DNA of 58,647 bases, taken from the NCBI RefSeq assembly GCF_900142195.1, contig NZ_FRAB01000042.1, positions 1 to 58,647 on the forward strand. The letters run 5' to 3'. Position 1 is the first letter of the stretch. The number at the start of each line of letters is the position of its first letter. Position numbers and translations under genes: made by a program. Below, in pieces: positions 43,882-52,366 of the stretch. Below the pieces are notes generated by a model. That model had not been told where the DNA came from, searched no databases, and saw only the letters and a list, made by a program, of their open reading frames with translations. The stretch is from Paraburkholderia terricola (GTDB taxonomy: Bacteria > Pseudomonadota > Gammaproteobacteria > Burkholderiales > Burkholderiaceae).

Positions 43882-45111
43882 CTAGGCAGGTTCCGCGATG
43901 TTCCATGGACGCGACGTCGATCGTTGCGCGGCTCGCGCGATCATGAGCCGCTGCAGGTCGCCGGTGCCTTCCATGATGTCGAAAGCCCTGGCGTCACGGT
44001 AGCCCTGTTCGAGCGACGGACAGGCGGTGACGCCATCGATACCCGCAAGGTCAATTGCAGCGCGTGTCACCCGTGCGGCCACGCGGGAGGCAAAAGCCTT
44101 GGTCATTGAAGAATCCATCGACGTGGCGGTTCCCTGGTCGGTCTTCCAGGCCGTGCAATGGCAGAGCAGCCATGCGGCCGTGATCTGGCGGTCGATGTCG
44201 AGCAGGGCTGCTGACACGCCGGCCGAGCCTTGCCGGTTGTCGGCGGGCTTGCCGCCCGCGTCGAGCCAGGCAACGAGGTCCGCGCGAATGCGCCGGCACG
44301 TACCGACCATGACTGCGGAAAGCAGCGGCCTGAAGTAGTCCCAGGACCGCTGCGCACCCGAGAAGGCATCGTCGAGCGGCTTCTCGTCGCCGCGGACAAG
44401 CAGCGCGTCATCGGTGAGCTCGCAGTCGGCGTACGAGAGCACGGCAAGCTGGGTGGCGCGTAGGCCAGCCATCCGCTCGATGCGCGACACCATGAACCCC
44501 GGCGCGCTGCGTTCCACCAGGAATGCACGGATACCGTAGCGTCCCATCTGCCGGTTGATGGTTGCAAACGTGATCACGCAGTCGGCACGCGCGCCGTTCG
44601 TGATGAAACACTTCGTGCCGTTCAGTACCCAGCCACGATCCGTCTTCCTTGCGCTGGTACGCATGGCGGTGGCGTCGGAGCCGCAGTCGGGCTCGGTGAT
44701 GGCGAAGGCTCCCCAGCGCGGCGTGTCGGACTCGAAGCGCCGGAAGAACTGCGCTCTCTGCTCCGCCGAAGCGAGCGCGAGGACAGGTGGCGTGGCGAGT
44801 CCCGGGCCCGGCAACGCAAGCGCGAGGCTTGCGTCGGCCTCACCGAGGTAGGCCATCAATGTCGCCCGCGCCACGAGAGACTGGAGGGCCGGGCAGCCTC
44901 CGTGGTCGGCTGGCACGAGGTTCATGTTCAGAGCTCGCACGTCACCCGCACGCCAGGGGGGACCGTCGATCTGGCCGGTTACGTCCGATTCGCTACTGAC
45001 GGCGCGCATGCTCTTGGCAAGCCGTCCGATATCGAGTCCCCGATCCGCGAGGGCCCTACCGATGCCCTCGATCGTATGGACTTGTTGTGACGTCTGTTCG
45101 TCTCGGGTCAT
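43882..45111 (-). CDS. Acyl-CoA dehydrogenase-like flavoprotein 2
   Basis: The start at 45111 (MTRDEQTSQQ, GGGAGA upstream) gives 409 aa; the open frame runs back to 45369 without a ribosome site. WGAFAITEPDCGSDATAM, GTKCFITNGARAD and MEGTGDLQRLMIARA are classic acyl-CoA dehydrogenase motifs for FAD and acyl binding. It should desaturate the carrier-bound acyl or aminoacyl group. It is the first gene of the ten-gene operon, so the operon promoter must lie in 45112-45341. Confidence 0.88.
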   Translation of the reverse strand: MTRDEQTSQQVHTIEGIGRALADRGLDIGRLAKSMRAVSSESDVTGQIDGPPWRAGDVRALNMNLVPADHGGCPALQSLVARATLMAYLGEADASLALALPGPGLATPPVLALASAEQRAQFFRRFESDTPRWGAFAITEPDCGSDATAMRTSARKTDRGWVLNGTKCFITNGARADCVITFATINRQMGRYGIRAFLVERSAPGFMVSRIERMAGLRATQLAVLSYADCELTDDALLVRGDEKPLDDAFSGAQRSWDYFRPLLSAVMVGTCRRIRADLVAWLDAGGKPADNRQGSAGVSAALLDIDRQITAAWLLCHCTAWKTDQGTATSMDSSMTKAFASRVAARVTRAAIDLAGIDGVTACPSLEQGYRDARAFDIMEGTGDLQRLMIARAAQRSTSRPWNIAEPA

Positions 45112-45341
45112 GAGCGGGTCTCCCATATGGGGCGCGTGCGCTGAGGCGTCGCGCGCACCGAAATCACGGGGCAGTTGCCCGCGTGCCGTTCGTCTAGAGC
45201 GTAGGAGCAGGTACGTCGCATCGCCACCCCCGAACATTAGGAGGGTGCCGGCCAGCGTGACGTGAGGCGGCCAGGTCGGCAGTAGATGAACGATAATGAC
45301 GTCCATACCGAACGATGACTGGCCAACTACGGATGTGACGA
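45112..45341. promoter_or_regulatory. Divergent promoter region of the operon and the GntR gene
   Basis: The leftward ten-gene operon and the rightward GntR regulator both start here. GGGCA-GT-TGCCC at 45169-45180 is a perfect inverted repeat 58-69 bases upstream of the operon start, and CCCATATGGG (45122-45131) is a palindrome near the start codon. No classical lux box was recognised. Confidence 0.5.
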
Positions 45342-46178
45342 ATGGCAGGGCGAAAACAGACGACAGCAAAAAAGCCGTTGCTGCAGCCGGACAACAGGGG
45401 GCCGCGCACGACCAAGCGCGGCGATCAGGTGGCCGAGCTCATAAAGAGCTGGATTACCGATGGAAGGCTGCGCTCCGGTATGCGATTGAACAAGGAGGCC
45501 GAGCTCCAGGAAATATTCAGTGTTAGCCGGGGTTCCATACGGGAGGCCCTCAAGGCACTGGAGGTGCAGGGGCTCGTGCGTCTGAGTACGGGACCGGATG
45601 GCGGCGCCACGATCACACGCGTGCCGTTTGCCCGCGCATTCCAGGCGCTGCAGAACTACCTGTTTTTCGAGAGCATCAGTCTGGAGGACATTTACGCCGT
45701 GCGGCGTGTGCTGGAGCCGTTACTTGCCGCGGGCGCGGTGGAACATCTGACCGATGCGGATATTGATGCGCTGGAGCGTAGCGTGGAGGCGTGCGAGCCG
45801 TTTGTCGCAAGTCATGAGCATGCGCTTGACCAGCGACATGAGGACATTCACTTTCATGATGTGTTCGCGGCGGCCAATCCCAATGCATTCCTTCGCTGCG
45901 CGTGCCAGATCATCAACCAGATGCTGCACAGCCTCGTGATCGTGGCCGGTAACGTCACGCAGCAGGAGTACCAGGCGTTCGGGCGGCAGACCGTCGCCGC
46001 GCACCGGGCGATTCTGGATGCCGCAAGGCGGCGCGACGCCAGCGCGGTCGGACAATTCATGGCCGCGCACATGGAAGAAGCGGAAGCGCAGCTTCGCAAG
46101 GTGCATGCAGCCTTACGGCAAAAGCTGGTACTGGATTCGGATCTGGGTCTGCATGCGGGCAGGAAGGGCGGGTCGTGA
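45342..46178 (+). CDS. GntR/FadR-family transcriptional regulator
   Basis: This 278-aa protein has a GntR winged helix (QVAELIKSWITDGRLRSGMRLNKEAELQEIFSVSRGSIREALKALEVQGLVRLSTG) and a C-terminal FCD ligand domain (LEDIYAVRRVLEPLLAAGAVEHL ... FHDVFAAANPN ... HRAILDAARRRD). FCD regulators usually repress catabolic genes and respond to a small acid. It is divergent from the biosynthetic operon and convergent with the amidase at 46233. Control of the amidase and transport genes is the simplest reading. Confidence 0.87.
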   Translation: MAGRKQTTAKKPLLQPDNRGPRTTKRGDQVAELIKSWITDGRLRSGMRLNKEAELQEIFSVSRGSIREALKALEVQGLVRLSTGPDGGATITRVPFARAFQALQNYLFFESISLEDIYAVRRVLEPLLAAGAVEHLTDADIDALERSVEACEPFVASHEHALDQRHEDIHFHDVFAAANPNAFLRCACQIINQMLHSLVIVAGNVTQQEYQAFGRQTVAAHRAILDAARRRDASAVGQFMAAHMEEAEAQLRKVHAALRQKLVLDSDLGLHAGRKGGS

Positions 46179-46232
46179 TACGACGGCTGGACCCGCGTCC
46201 GGCAGGCCCGGATGTCCGCCAGATACGAGGTC

Positions 46233-47657
46233 TCAGTGCGTTTTATGGCCGGCAACGGATGAGGAAAACGTACGTGCCAGCTCGGCTAACGGAGCCCTTC
46301 CAAAGGCGAGTTCGAGGATGTGGCTTGCCCAGAGCACAAGTGCATCCGCGTGACGACCACCGACGATCTGTATCCCGACAGGCAGGCCTTCGGCCGTTGT
46401 GCCAGCGTAGAGGCTGGCAGCGGGAAGCCCGAGCTGATTGCACCATGCAGTGAAGTGGGGGAACAGTTCGTCGCCGGCCTGGAGTTCAGTGAGTCGCATC
46501 GCCACGCGCGGATAAACCGGACAGATGACGAGATCGTACCGTTCGAAGAATGCGTTGACGCCGGCGCCGAGTTCGCCCCTCTCGATCAGCGCGCCGAGCA
46601 GCGCCTGGCGCGAAATTCCGGCGCCCGCGTCGGAGTAGGCCCGCAATGACGGATCGAGTGCAGCACCGCCGTCGACCATGCCTTCGGTGAGCTGGCGGCA
46701 ACATGCCGGCCAGAGAGTCGCGTGGATTGCATTACAGCGATCGATACCGGGCGGGTCTTCCGGCTGGACTCGCGCACCGAGTTGACGGAAGGTATCGGCC
46801 GCCTGCATGACCGCCTCGTGGATAGCGGGTTCCGGCGTGACGGCGAGTCCGAGAGACGGACTGTACGCTATGCGGATGCCGCCGGGCGTCGGCTTGCATT
46901 TGAGACCACGTTCATAGTCGCTGGCGTCGAATGGCAACGCGTACCAGTCGCGGCTGTCAGGCCGGCTGATGACGGTCAGGATGCGGGCGGCGTCTGCCAC
47001 GCACCGGGTCAGAGGGCCGATATGGCTCAACAGGCCAAACGGGCCGCGCGGGGCATGCGGGACACGTCCGAAGCTCGGCTTGAAGCCGAACGTGCCGGTA
47101 AAAGCGGCGGGAATCCGGATGGACCCGCCACCGTCGGTGCCGATCGCGGCTGGCGCCATGCCGAACGAGACGGCGGCGGCGGCACCGCCGCTGCTGCCGC
47201 CCGGTGTGCGCTCCCTATCCCAGGGATTGCGTGTCACGCCCGTCAGTGGGCTGTCGGTGACGATCTTGTGGGCGAAATCGGGCAGGGTGGTCTTGGCAAA
47301 GCAGATCGCTCCTGACTCGCGAAGTCTCGCCACGCACGGACTGTCGTGAGACGCCGGTACTTCGTCTGTAACGCGTGAGCCGTATCGCGTGGCGAGGCCC
47401 GAGACGGCGACGTTATCCTTGATGCTGACCGGCACGCCGTCCAGCGGGCCGAGGGGCCGTTTGCGATGCCATCGTGTCTCGGACGCCCGCGCCATATCGA
47501 GTGCATCTCCGGCGATCTGGCAGAAGGCATTCACTGCCGGGTCGAGCTGCTCAACGCGATGAAGTACGGCTTCCATGACTTCCACTGGCGAGGTGCCGCC
47601 AGCCTCATAAAGCGCGTGGACCTCCTGTACTGTCAGATCGCAAAGATCACTGCTCAT
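46233..47657 (-). CDS. Amidase-signature hydrolase 1
   Basis: This 474-aa amidase has the Ser-cisSer-Lys triad: Lys80 (VPVSIKDNVA), the Gly/Ser loop at 152-158 (TPGGSSGG) and nucleophile Ser179 (TDGGGSIRIPA). It hydrolyses amides to acid plus ammonia; the substrate is unknown. The ribosome site GGAG precedes the ATG, and one copy of a 17-bp repeat lies directly upstream. It is about as long as, and nearly collinear with, the amidase at 53600: both have Lys80 and the same spacing to Ser179. The two are probably old duplicates serving one pathway. Confidence 0.9.
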   Translation of the reverse strand: MSSDLCDLTVQEVHALYEAGGTSPVEVMEAVLHRVEQLDPAVNAFCQIAGDALDMARASETRWHRKRPLGPLDGVPVSIKDNVAVSGLATRYGSRVTDEVPASHDSPCVARLRESGAICFAKTTLPDFAHKIVTDSPLTGVTRNPWDRERTPGGSSGGAAAAVSFGMAPAAIGTDGGGSIRIPAAFTGTFGFKPSFGRVPHAPRGPFGLLSHIGPLTRCVADAARILTVISRPDSRDWYALPFDASDYERGLKCKPTPGGIRIAYSPSLGLAVTPEPAIHEAVMQAADTFRQLGARVQPEDPPGIDRCNAIHATLWPACCRQLTEGMVDGGAALDPSLRAYSDAGAGISRQALLGALIERGELGAGVNAFFERYDLVICPVYPRVAMRLTELQAGDELFPHFTAWCNQLGLPAASLYAGTTAEGLPVGIQIVGGRHADALVLWASHILELAFGRAPLAELARTFSSSVAGHKTH

Positions 47658-47668
47658 GTCGTCTCCAA

Positions 47669-47808
47669 TTAATCATCATAAATAGACATTAGGTGCAGCT
47701 ATCGCCTATGTCAAGCATCCGGAGATATGACAAATTACAGGGTAAACGAGCAATTCTGCGACGTTGACACACTCATTTTATGGACGTAAATTTAATCATC
47801 ATAAATAG
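47669..47808. repeat. Two 17-bp direct repeats, candidate regulator sites
   Basis: TTAATCATCATAAATAG occurs at 47669-47685 and again, unchanged, at 47792-47808. The first copy sits 12 bases before the amidase start codon, next to its ribosome site. AT-rich repeats of this kind in GC-rich DNA suggest operator sites, most likely for the FCD-type regulator at 45342. Confidence 0.6.
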
Positions 47809-48001
47809 CGATGACAAGTGCGGTGCCACCGGAGTGATAGTTTCGGCTCAGGACATGACGGGAGTTTGACGGACATCGCGTTGGAGCATCACGAAGGATT
47901 TCGCACGGGTTGCTGGTGGATCAGGGTTGATGTTCCGAACGAGATAGGGCGCCAGTCGTGGTGTCGCAGGTGGCTGGCCCCAAGACTCAGGAATTCTTAG
48001 T
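47809..48001. other. Non-coding remainder of the 47658-48001 gap
   Basis: No gene is visible. The gap separates the amidase from the XRE regulators; the only clear signals are the two 17-bp repeats. Confidence 0.4.
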
Positions 48002-48331
48002 TTATTCCTGCGCCAGCTTTTCTGCACTAGCGAGGAGTGCCTTTTTCTTTTCCTTGCTGAGCCTGCCCGCGATCGCCAGCAGGTTCGCGAGCAGGTCGTC
48101 CTCCTCGTAGAGGAAACCGGTGGGGACAAGCAGGGCCCGCGCCAGACGCTGACTCGTCTGTATGGCCGGGGTGTGCTTGCCCTTTTCGTACTGGTTGACG
48201 CGGGTACTGGCGGAAAACTCGTCAATGCCTGCCTGGATGCCAAGCTGCTCCTGGGTGAGGCCCGAGCGCAGCCGCGCCTGTTTCAGGCGTCTGGGGAAAA
48301 TGGCATCAGGAGTGGGTATATCGCGCGGCAT
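48002..48331 (-). CDS. XRE-family repressor-like protein A
   Basis: This 109-aa protein has a helix-turn-helix (FPRRLKQARLRSGLTQEQLGIQAGIDEFSASTRVNQYEKGKHTP) and a C-terminal helical part (FLYEEDDLLANLLAIAGRLSKEKKKALLASAEKLAQE). It is closely related to the neighbour at 48396 over most of its length, so the two are a tandem duplication. An operator pair lies 34-62 bases upstream of its start. Confidence 0.9.
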   Translation of the reverse strand: MPRDIPTPDAIFPRRLKQARLRSGLTQEQLGIQAGIDEFSASTRVNQYEKGKHTPAIQTSQRLARALLVPTGFLYEEDDLLANLLAIAGRLSKEKKKALLASAEKLAQE

Positions 48332-48364
48332 CCGGTGAGTTTCCCGGATTCGCTCAGGGATTTT

Positions 48365-48393
48365 ACTAAGTAACTCTTAGTCGAAAGACTAAG
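48365..48393. promoter_or_regulatory. Operator of XRE gene A: two overlapping inverted repeats
   Basis: ACTAAG-TAACT-CTTAGT (48365-48381) overlaps CTTAGTC-GAAA-GACTAAG (48376-48393). The first site has the same arms, spacer length and distance to its gene (34 bases) as the site in front of gene B, so both are probably bound by the same repressors. Confidence 0.75.
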
Positions 48394-48395
48394 TA

Positions 48396-48746
48396 TTACC
48401 TTGTCTTTCGGGTTGTGGAAGTTGATTGTGTCAGCGTCTCGGCATTTGCGAGGAGGATTTTCTTCTTTCCCCGCGTGAGTCCGGCCGCAGTTACCAGGAG
48501 GGCTGCAAGCAGGTCGTCCTCCTCGTAGAGGAAAGACGTCGGGACGTGCAGAGCTCTCGCCAGACGCTGCCCCATCGCGAGATGGGGCAAGTGCTTGCCT
48601 CTCTCGTACTGATTGATGCGGGCACTGGCGGAAAACTCGTCGATGCCGGCGTGGATGCCAAGTTGCTCCTGGGTCAGGCCCGAGCGTAACCGGGCCTGTT
48701 TCAGGCGTATAGCAAAAACGGAGGATGTCGTGTGGTTACCCGGCAT
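48396..48746 (-). CDS. XRE-family repressor-like protein B
   Basis: This 116-aa paralogue of the protein at 48002 shares FAIRLKQARLRSGLTQEQLGIHAGIDEFSASARINQYERGKHLP and FLYEEDDLLAALLVTAAGLTRGKKKILLANAE. It differs at the N- and C-termini. Its start is preceded at 34 bases by the ACTAAG-N5-CTTAGT site. The two genes may repress each other. Confidence 0.9.
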   Translation of the reverse strand: MPGNHTTSSVFAIRLKQARLRSGLTQEQLGIHAGIDEFSASARINQYERGKHLPHLAMGQRLARALHVPTSFLYEEDDLLAALLVTAAGLTRGKKKILLANAETLTQSTSTTRKTR

Positions 48747-48779
48747 CCTGCGAGTCTCTGGGAATTTCTCGCCGTTTTT

Positions 48780-48796
48780 ACTAAGATTTTCTTAGT
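48780..48796. promoter_or_regulatory. Operator of XRE gene B
   Basis: ACTAAG-ATTTT-CTTAGT is a perfect 6+5+6 inverted repeat, 34 bases upstream of gene B. It has the same arms and spacer length as the site upstream of gene A. The livH-like gene starts 118 bases away in the other direction. Confidence 0.75.
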
Positions 48797-48913
48797 AGCG
48801 GTTCTAAGGAATTCTTCGGGCGATGACCGGCGGGGTGTCTGGACCGAAAAGCCGCTCGTTTGCCAGTTGTACGGATGGGGGTGACGCCCTCGCAGATATG
48901 AAGACCTGGACCT

Positions 48914-49795
48914 ATGCCAATGACGACAATTCTGAACATTCTTGGTTACGTGAGCATTCTGGCGCTGGTGGCGCTTGGCCTTGCCATCGTGTTCGGCATG
49001 ATGGACATCGTGAACCTTGCACACGCCGAGTGGGTCACGATCGGCGCGTACACGCTGGCTGTCGTGCAGGCGATGGCGGGGAAGCAGGCGTTCTGGCTCG
49101 CCTTGCTGGCGGCTCCCTTAACCGGGGCACTCCTCGGATGGTGCCTCGAGCGTTTCATCATCCGATTGCTCTACGACCGGCCACTGGACACCCTTCTCGC
49201 GACTTACGCCGTCAGCCTGATCCTGCAGAAGGCACTGGAGCTTATCTTCGGCACGCAGCCGATGCTGGTGTACGCGCCGTTCGGCGGAGCGGTTCCGGTC
49301 CCCGGGGGGAGCTATCCGGCCTACCGGATCTTTGTGATCGCTGTTGCGCTCATCGTAACAGCAGGGTGCTGGCTGCTTTTCGCCCGTACGCGCTTTGGTA
49401 TGCAGTTGCGTGCCGTGATCCAGCACCCGGTGATGGCTCAGGCCACCGGCATCGACACCCGGCGCCTGAATCGTATTGCCTTCTGCGGCGGCGCGGCGCT
49501 TGCTTCGCTTGCCGGCGTACTCGTTGCGCCCATGGTTTCGGTGGAGTCGCATCTGGGCGTCTCCTATCTCGCCAAGGCGTTCTTCGTGATCGTGCTGGGC
49601 GGCATCGGCTCGATTGCGGGCAGCATTCTGGGCAGCGCAGTCATCGGTACGGCCGAGACGTTACTGAGCTATCGCGTCGATCCCTCTCTCGCTTCAGCGG
49701 TGGTGCTGGTCCTCTCCATTGTGGTGATCCGGTTCAGACCGCAAGGGCTGATTCCAGGATTCAGCGCGGCTCATCAGCTTCTCGGTAAAGGATAA
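48914..49795 (+). CDS. livH: Branched-chain/amide-type ABC transporter permease 1 (LivH-like)
   Basis: This 293-aa permease has about eight membrane helices and the LivH signature (LALVALGLAIVFGMMDIVNLAHAEWVTIGAYT; FFVIVLGGIGSIAGSILGSAVIGTAETLLSY). The start may be 48914 or 48920. The genes after it encode the second permease, two ATPases and a binding protein, a complete HAAT transporter. The context of two amidases suggests amides, urea or related compounds instead of branched-chain amino acids. Confidence 0.92.
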   Translation: MPMTTILNILGYVSILALVALGLAIVFGMMDIVNLAHAEWVTIGAYTLAVVQAMAGKQAFWLALLAAPLTGALLGWCLERFIIRLLYDRPLDTLLATYAVSLILQKALELIFGTQPMLVYAPFGGAVPVPGGSYPAYRIFVIAVALIVTAGCWLLFARTRFGMQLRAVIQHPVMAQATGIDTRRLNRIAFCGGAALASLAGVLVAPMVSVESHLGVSYLAKAFFVIVLGGIGSIAGSILGSAVIGTAETLLSYRVDPSLASAVVLVLSIVVIRFRPQGLIPGFSAAHQLLGKG

Positions 49796-49800
49796 AGCGT

Positions 49801-50874
49801 ATGTCTGGAAAACACGCAGGCTGTCTGCGGCTCTGGCTCTCACAGCCCGCCCTCGGCCCCAGGGATGTTTCGCCGTTATTGATGTGGAGCGTGGCAATGG
49901 CAGCCGTGGCAATCGTGCCTTTTTTTGCCGGACCCTGGCTGCTGTCGACGGTGCGCGATGCGCTGGTCATGGGGATCCTCGCATTGAGCTATGACCTGCT
50001 CTGGGGGCGGGCCGGGGTGCTCACGCTCGGGCACACGACGTTCCTGGGTCTCGGTGCTTACGGATTTGCCATCACGACCGTACAGTTCGGACAGGCGGCC
50101 GTGACAGGGTTGGCGGTGGGTATGTTCTGCGCTGTGGCAGTCGCCGCGGTGATTGGGTATTTTCTGCTCTTTGCGGGGGTGAGGCTTCACTTCTTCGCCA
50201 TCATCAGCCTCGCCGTGCTGATCGTCGCCCAGCAGCTCGCCGTCAGCTGGCAGTCGATTACCGGGGGCGACACGGGCATCCTGGGTATCCCGGGACTGTC
50301 ATTCAGCGTGGGTAGCCACACGCTCGACATGAGCGGTCCTCGCGCCTCCTGGTACACGGTAGCCGTTGTACTGCTTGCCGCGACTGCCCTGATATGGCTC
50401 GTGTGCCGCAGCCGCTACGGCAAGGTGCTTGATGCGATCGCGAGCAACGAGTGGCGCGCAAAAGCGTGTGGCTATCACACGTCGTTTCACCTGCTGCTCG
50501 TCTTCGTCGCCTCGGCGGCGCTTGCCGCAATCGCGGGCGCGCTGATGGCGGCCTGCTCCGGGGTGGTGGCCCCGGACGTGTTCTCGCCGCTCCTTGCGAC
50601 CGAAGTGATCCTCTGGGTGGCCATCGGCGGCCGGGGAAGAATTGGCGGTCCTGTCATTGCCGCGGTCGTTCTGACACTGGTCAGGCAGACCGTCTCCAGC
50701 TACAGCACGGACGGCTGGCCCCTGATCCTCGGCGGTCTGTTTCTCGCCTGTGTGCTGTTCATGCCGAAAGGACTGCGACTTCATGAACTGGTGGAGGCCG
50801 CGCATCGGGCTGGTCGAGCGGTCTGGGGCAGGCCGCCGGTTCACCGCGCCGGACACGCTCAGGAGGAACGGTAA
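49801..50874 (+). CDS. livM: ABC transporter permease 2 (LivM-like)
   Basis: This 357-aa permease has about ten membrane helices. LALSYDLLWGRAGVLTLGHTTFLGLGAYGFAI and a cytoplasmic loop (VLDAIASNEWRAKACGYHTSFHLLLVF) mark the LivM/UrtC family. It follows livH by five bases and its stop overlaps the next ATG by one base. The C-terminus carries a basic Arg/His-rich tail of about 20 residues. Confidence 0.92.
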   Translation: MSGKHAGCLRLWLSQPALGPRDVSPLLMWSVAMAAVAIVPFFAGPWLLSTVRDALVMGILALSYDLLWGRAGVLTLGHTTFLGLGAYGFAITTVQFGQAAVTGLAVGMFCAVAVAAVIGYFLLFAGVRLHFFAIISLAVLIVAQQLAVSWQSITGGDTGILGIPGLSFSVGSHTLDMSGPRASWYTVAVVLLAATALIWLVCRSRYGKVLDAIASNEWRAKACGYHTSFHLLLVFVASAALAAIAGALMAACSGVVAPDVFSPLLATEVILWVAIGGRGRIGGPVIAAVVLTLVRQTVSSYSTDGWPLILGGLFLACVLFMPKGLRLHELVEAAHRAGRAVWGRPPVHRAGHAQEER

Positions 50875-51608
50875 TGGACGGCCAGTTTCTGCAGGGCACC
50901 AACCTGTCGCGCGCATTCGGTGGAATCAACGCCGTGGCGGGCGTCGACATCACCATCGCGCGACGCGACCTGCTGTGCGTGATCGGTCCGAACGGGGCGG
51001 GCAAGAGCACGCTCGTTGGCCTGCTGTCGGGCGCGATCGCCCCCGGCTCCGGCGAGCTGACTCTCGATGGCGAACGGATGACCGGCCGCCCGATGCACGC
51101 GTTTTGCCGGCATGGCGTGGTGCGCAAGTTCCAGGGGACCAACACCTTCCTCACGATGACCGTGCGCGACAATCTGGTGGTGGCCGGTCTTGGCGTCGCG
51201 GCTTACCGGGCTACGCCGATGCCGGATCCCGACGCAGTGCTGGAAGAGGTGGGTCTGGCGGGGCAGGCGAGCGAGCTCGCCTCGCATCTGCCGCATGGTG
51301 AGCGCCAGTGGCTTGAGATCGGCATGGCCATCATGTGCCAGCCCGCATTGCTGCTCCTCGACGAACCCGCAGCCGGCCTGTCCGCGAAGGACGCACAGCG
51401 GCTGGTGCGGCTTATTCACCGGTTGCGTGAACAATGCGCAGTGCTCGCCATCGAACACGACCTCGGCTTCGTGCAGTCCCTCGCATGCGAGACGTGGGTG
51501 ATGCACCGGGGAGAGGTGGTTCGACGGGGATCGTATGCGGAAATCGCGGACGACGAGGAGATCCGCCGCATCTATCTGGGGCGGAGGGCGACACATGCTG
51601 CACATTGA
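50874..51608 (+). CDS. livG: ABC transporter ATPase 1 (LivG-like)
   Basis: This 244-aa ATPase has Walker A GPNGAGKST, a signature LPHGERQWLEIGMAI and Walker B LLLLDEPAAGLS with the LivG-typical EPAAG. It powers uptake with the ATPase encoded next. Its start shares a base with the permease stop and its end overlaps the next gene by 14 bases. Confidence 0.93.
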   Translation: MDGQFLQGTNLSRAFGGINAVAGVDITIARRDLLCVIGPNGAGKSTLVGLLSGAIAPGSGELTLDGERMTGRPMHAFCRHGVVRKFQGTNTFLTMTVRDNLVVAGLGVAAYRATPMPDPDAVLEEVGLAGQASELASHLPHGERQWLEIGMAIMCQPALLLLDEPAAGLSAKDAQRLVRLIHRLREQCAVLAIEHDLGFVQSLACETWVMHRGEVVRRGSYAEIADDEEIRRIYLGRRATHAAH

Positions 51609-52338
51609 AAATCTGTGCGCCGGATACGGCGACGTGGATGTGGTTCACAACCTCACGCTGGACGTGCTGCCGAACGAGGTGGTCGGTGTGCTCGGCTGCA
51701 ACGGTGCCGGCAAGACCACGCTGGTGAAGGCAGTCATGGGGCTGCTGCCGCGTGTGAGTGGAGAGATCGCTTTCCTGGGCCAGCCGTTGAAGGGCCTGCG
51801 CACGCACGAGATCGCACGCCGGGGTATCGGGCTGGTGCCGCAGGGGCGCTGGATCTTTCCGAAACTGACCGTGCGCGAGAACCTGCTGATGGGCACGCAG
51901 GCCGCCGGTGGGGCGGACATTCTCGACGAGGTATTCGACTACTTTCCGGTGCTCAGGACGCGTCTGTCGCAGCAGGGCGGCACGCTCTCGGGCGGCGAGC
52001 AGCAGGTCCTCGCCATCGCACGCGCCCTGTGCGGACGGCCAAAACTGCTCCTGCTGGATGAGCCGTCCGACGGCGTGCAGCCCAATCTGGTCGAGCGTAT
52101 CGGCGAGGTGATTCCCGAGCTCTGCCGTCGCTCGAAGCTGGCGGTGCTCCTGGTCGAACAGAACCTCGATCTCGTCCTTCAGAGCGCGCGCCGCTGCATC
52201 GTGCTCAGCAACGGGCGGCTCGTGCATGCCGGCGCCGTTGAGCCGCGACATGGCAGAAAGGGCGAACACCCGCTTGCGCGCTATCTCTCTCCGGCCGCCG
52301 TGGTCGTGCCGGACTTCCGCCCTGAAAACATCCAGTGA
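51595..52338 (+). CDS. livF: ABC transporter ATPase 2 (LivF/UrtE-like)
   Basis: The start at 51595 gives 247 aa with Walker A GCNGAGKTT, signature LSGGEQQVLAIARAL and Walker B LLLLDEPSDGVQP. DEPS(D/E)G(V/I)QP resembles UrtE/FmdF of urea and short-chain amide transporters more than LivF (DEPSLGLAP). It overlaps livG by 14 bases. Its stop is in the first of three 10-bp repeats. Confidence 0.92.
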   Translation: MLHIENLCAGYGDVDVVHNLTLDVLPNEVVGVLGCNGAGKTTLVKAVMGLLPRVSGEIAFLGQPLKGLRTHEIARRGIGLVPQGRWIFPKLTVRENLLMGTQAAGGADILDEVFDYFPVLRTRLSQQGGTLSGGEQQVLAIARALCGRPKLLLLDEPSDGVQPNLVERIGEVIPELCRRSKLAVLLVEQNLDLVLQSARRCIVLSNGRLVHAGAVEPRHGRKGEHPLARYLSPAAVVVPDFRPENIQ

Positions 52339-52359
52339 AATCCAGTGATATCCAGTGAG
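52330..52359 (+). repeat. Three 10-bp direct repeats with stops in all frames
   Basis: ATCCAGTGA(A/T/G) is repeated three times with 10-base spacing. Each copy holds TGA (52336, 52346, 52356), so all three frames are closed just before the binding-protein gene at 52367; the first TGA is the natural livF stop. Confidence 0.8.
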
Positions 52360-52366
52360 AAAAAGC

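Noticed and set aside
45112..45369. N-terminal extension of the acyl-CoA dehydrogenase to 45369
   Set aside because: The extra 86 residues do not resemble the family, lack a ribosome site and overlap the GntR start region.
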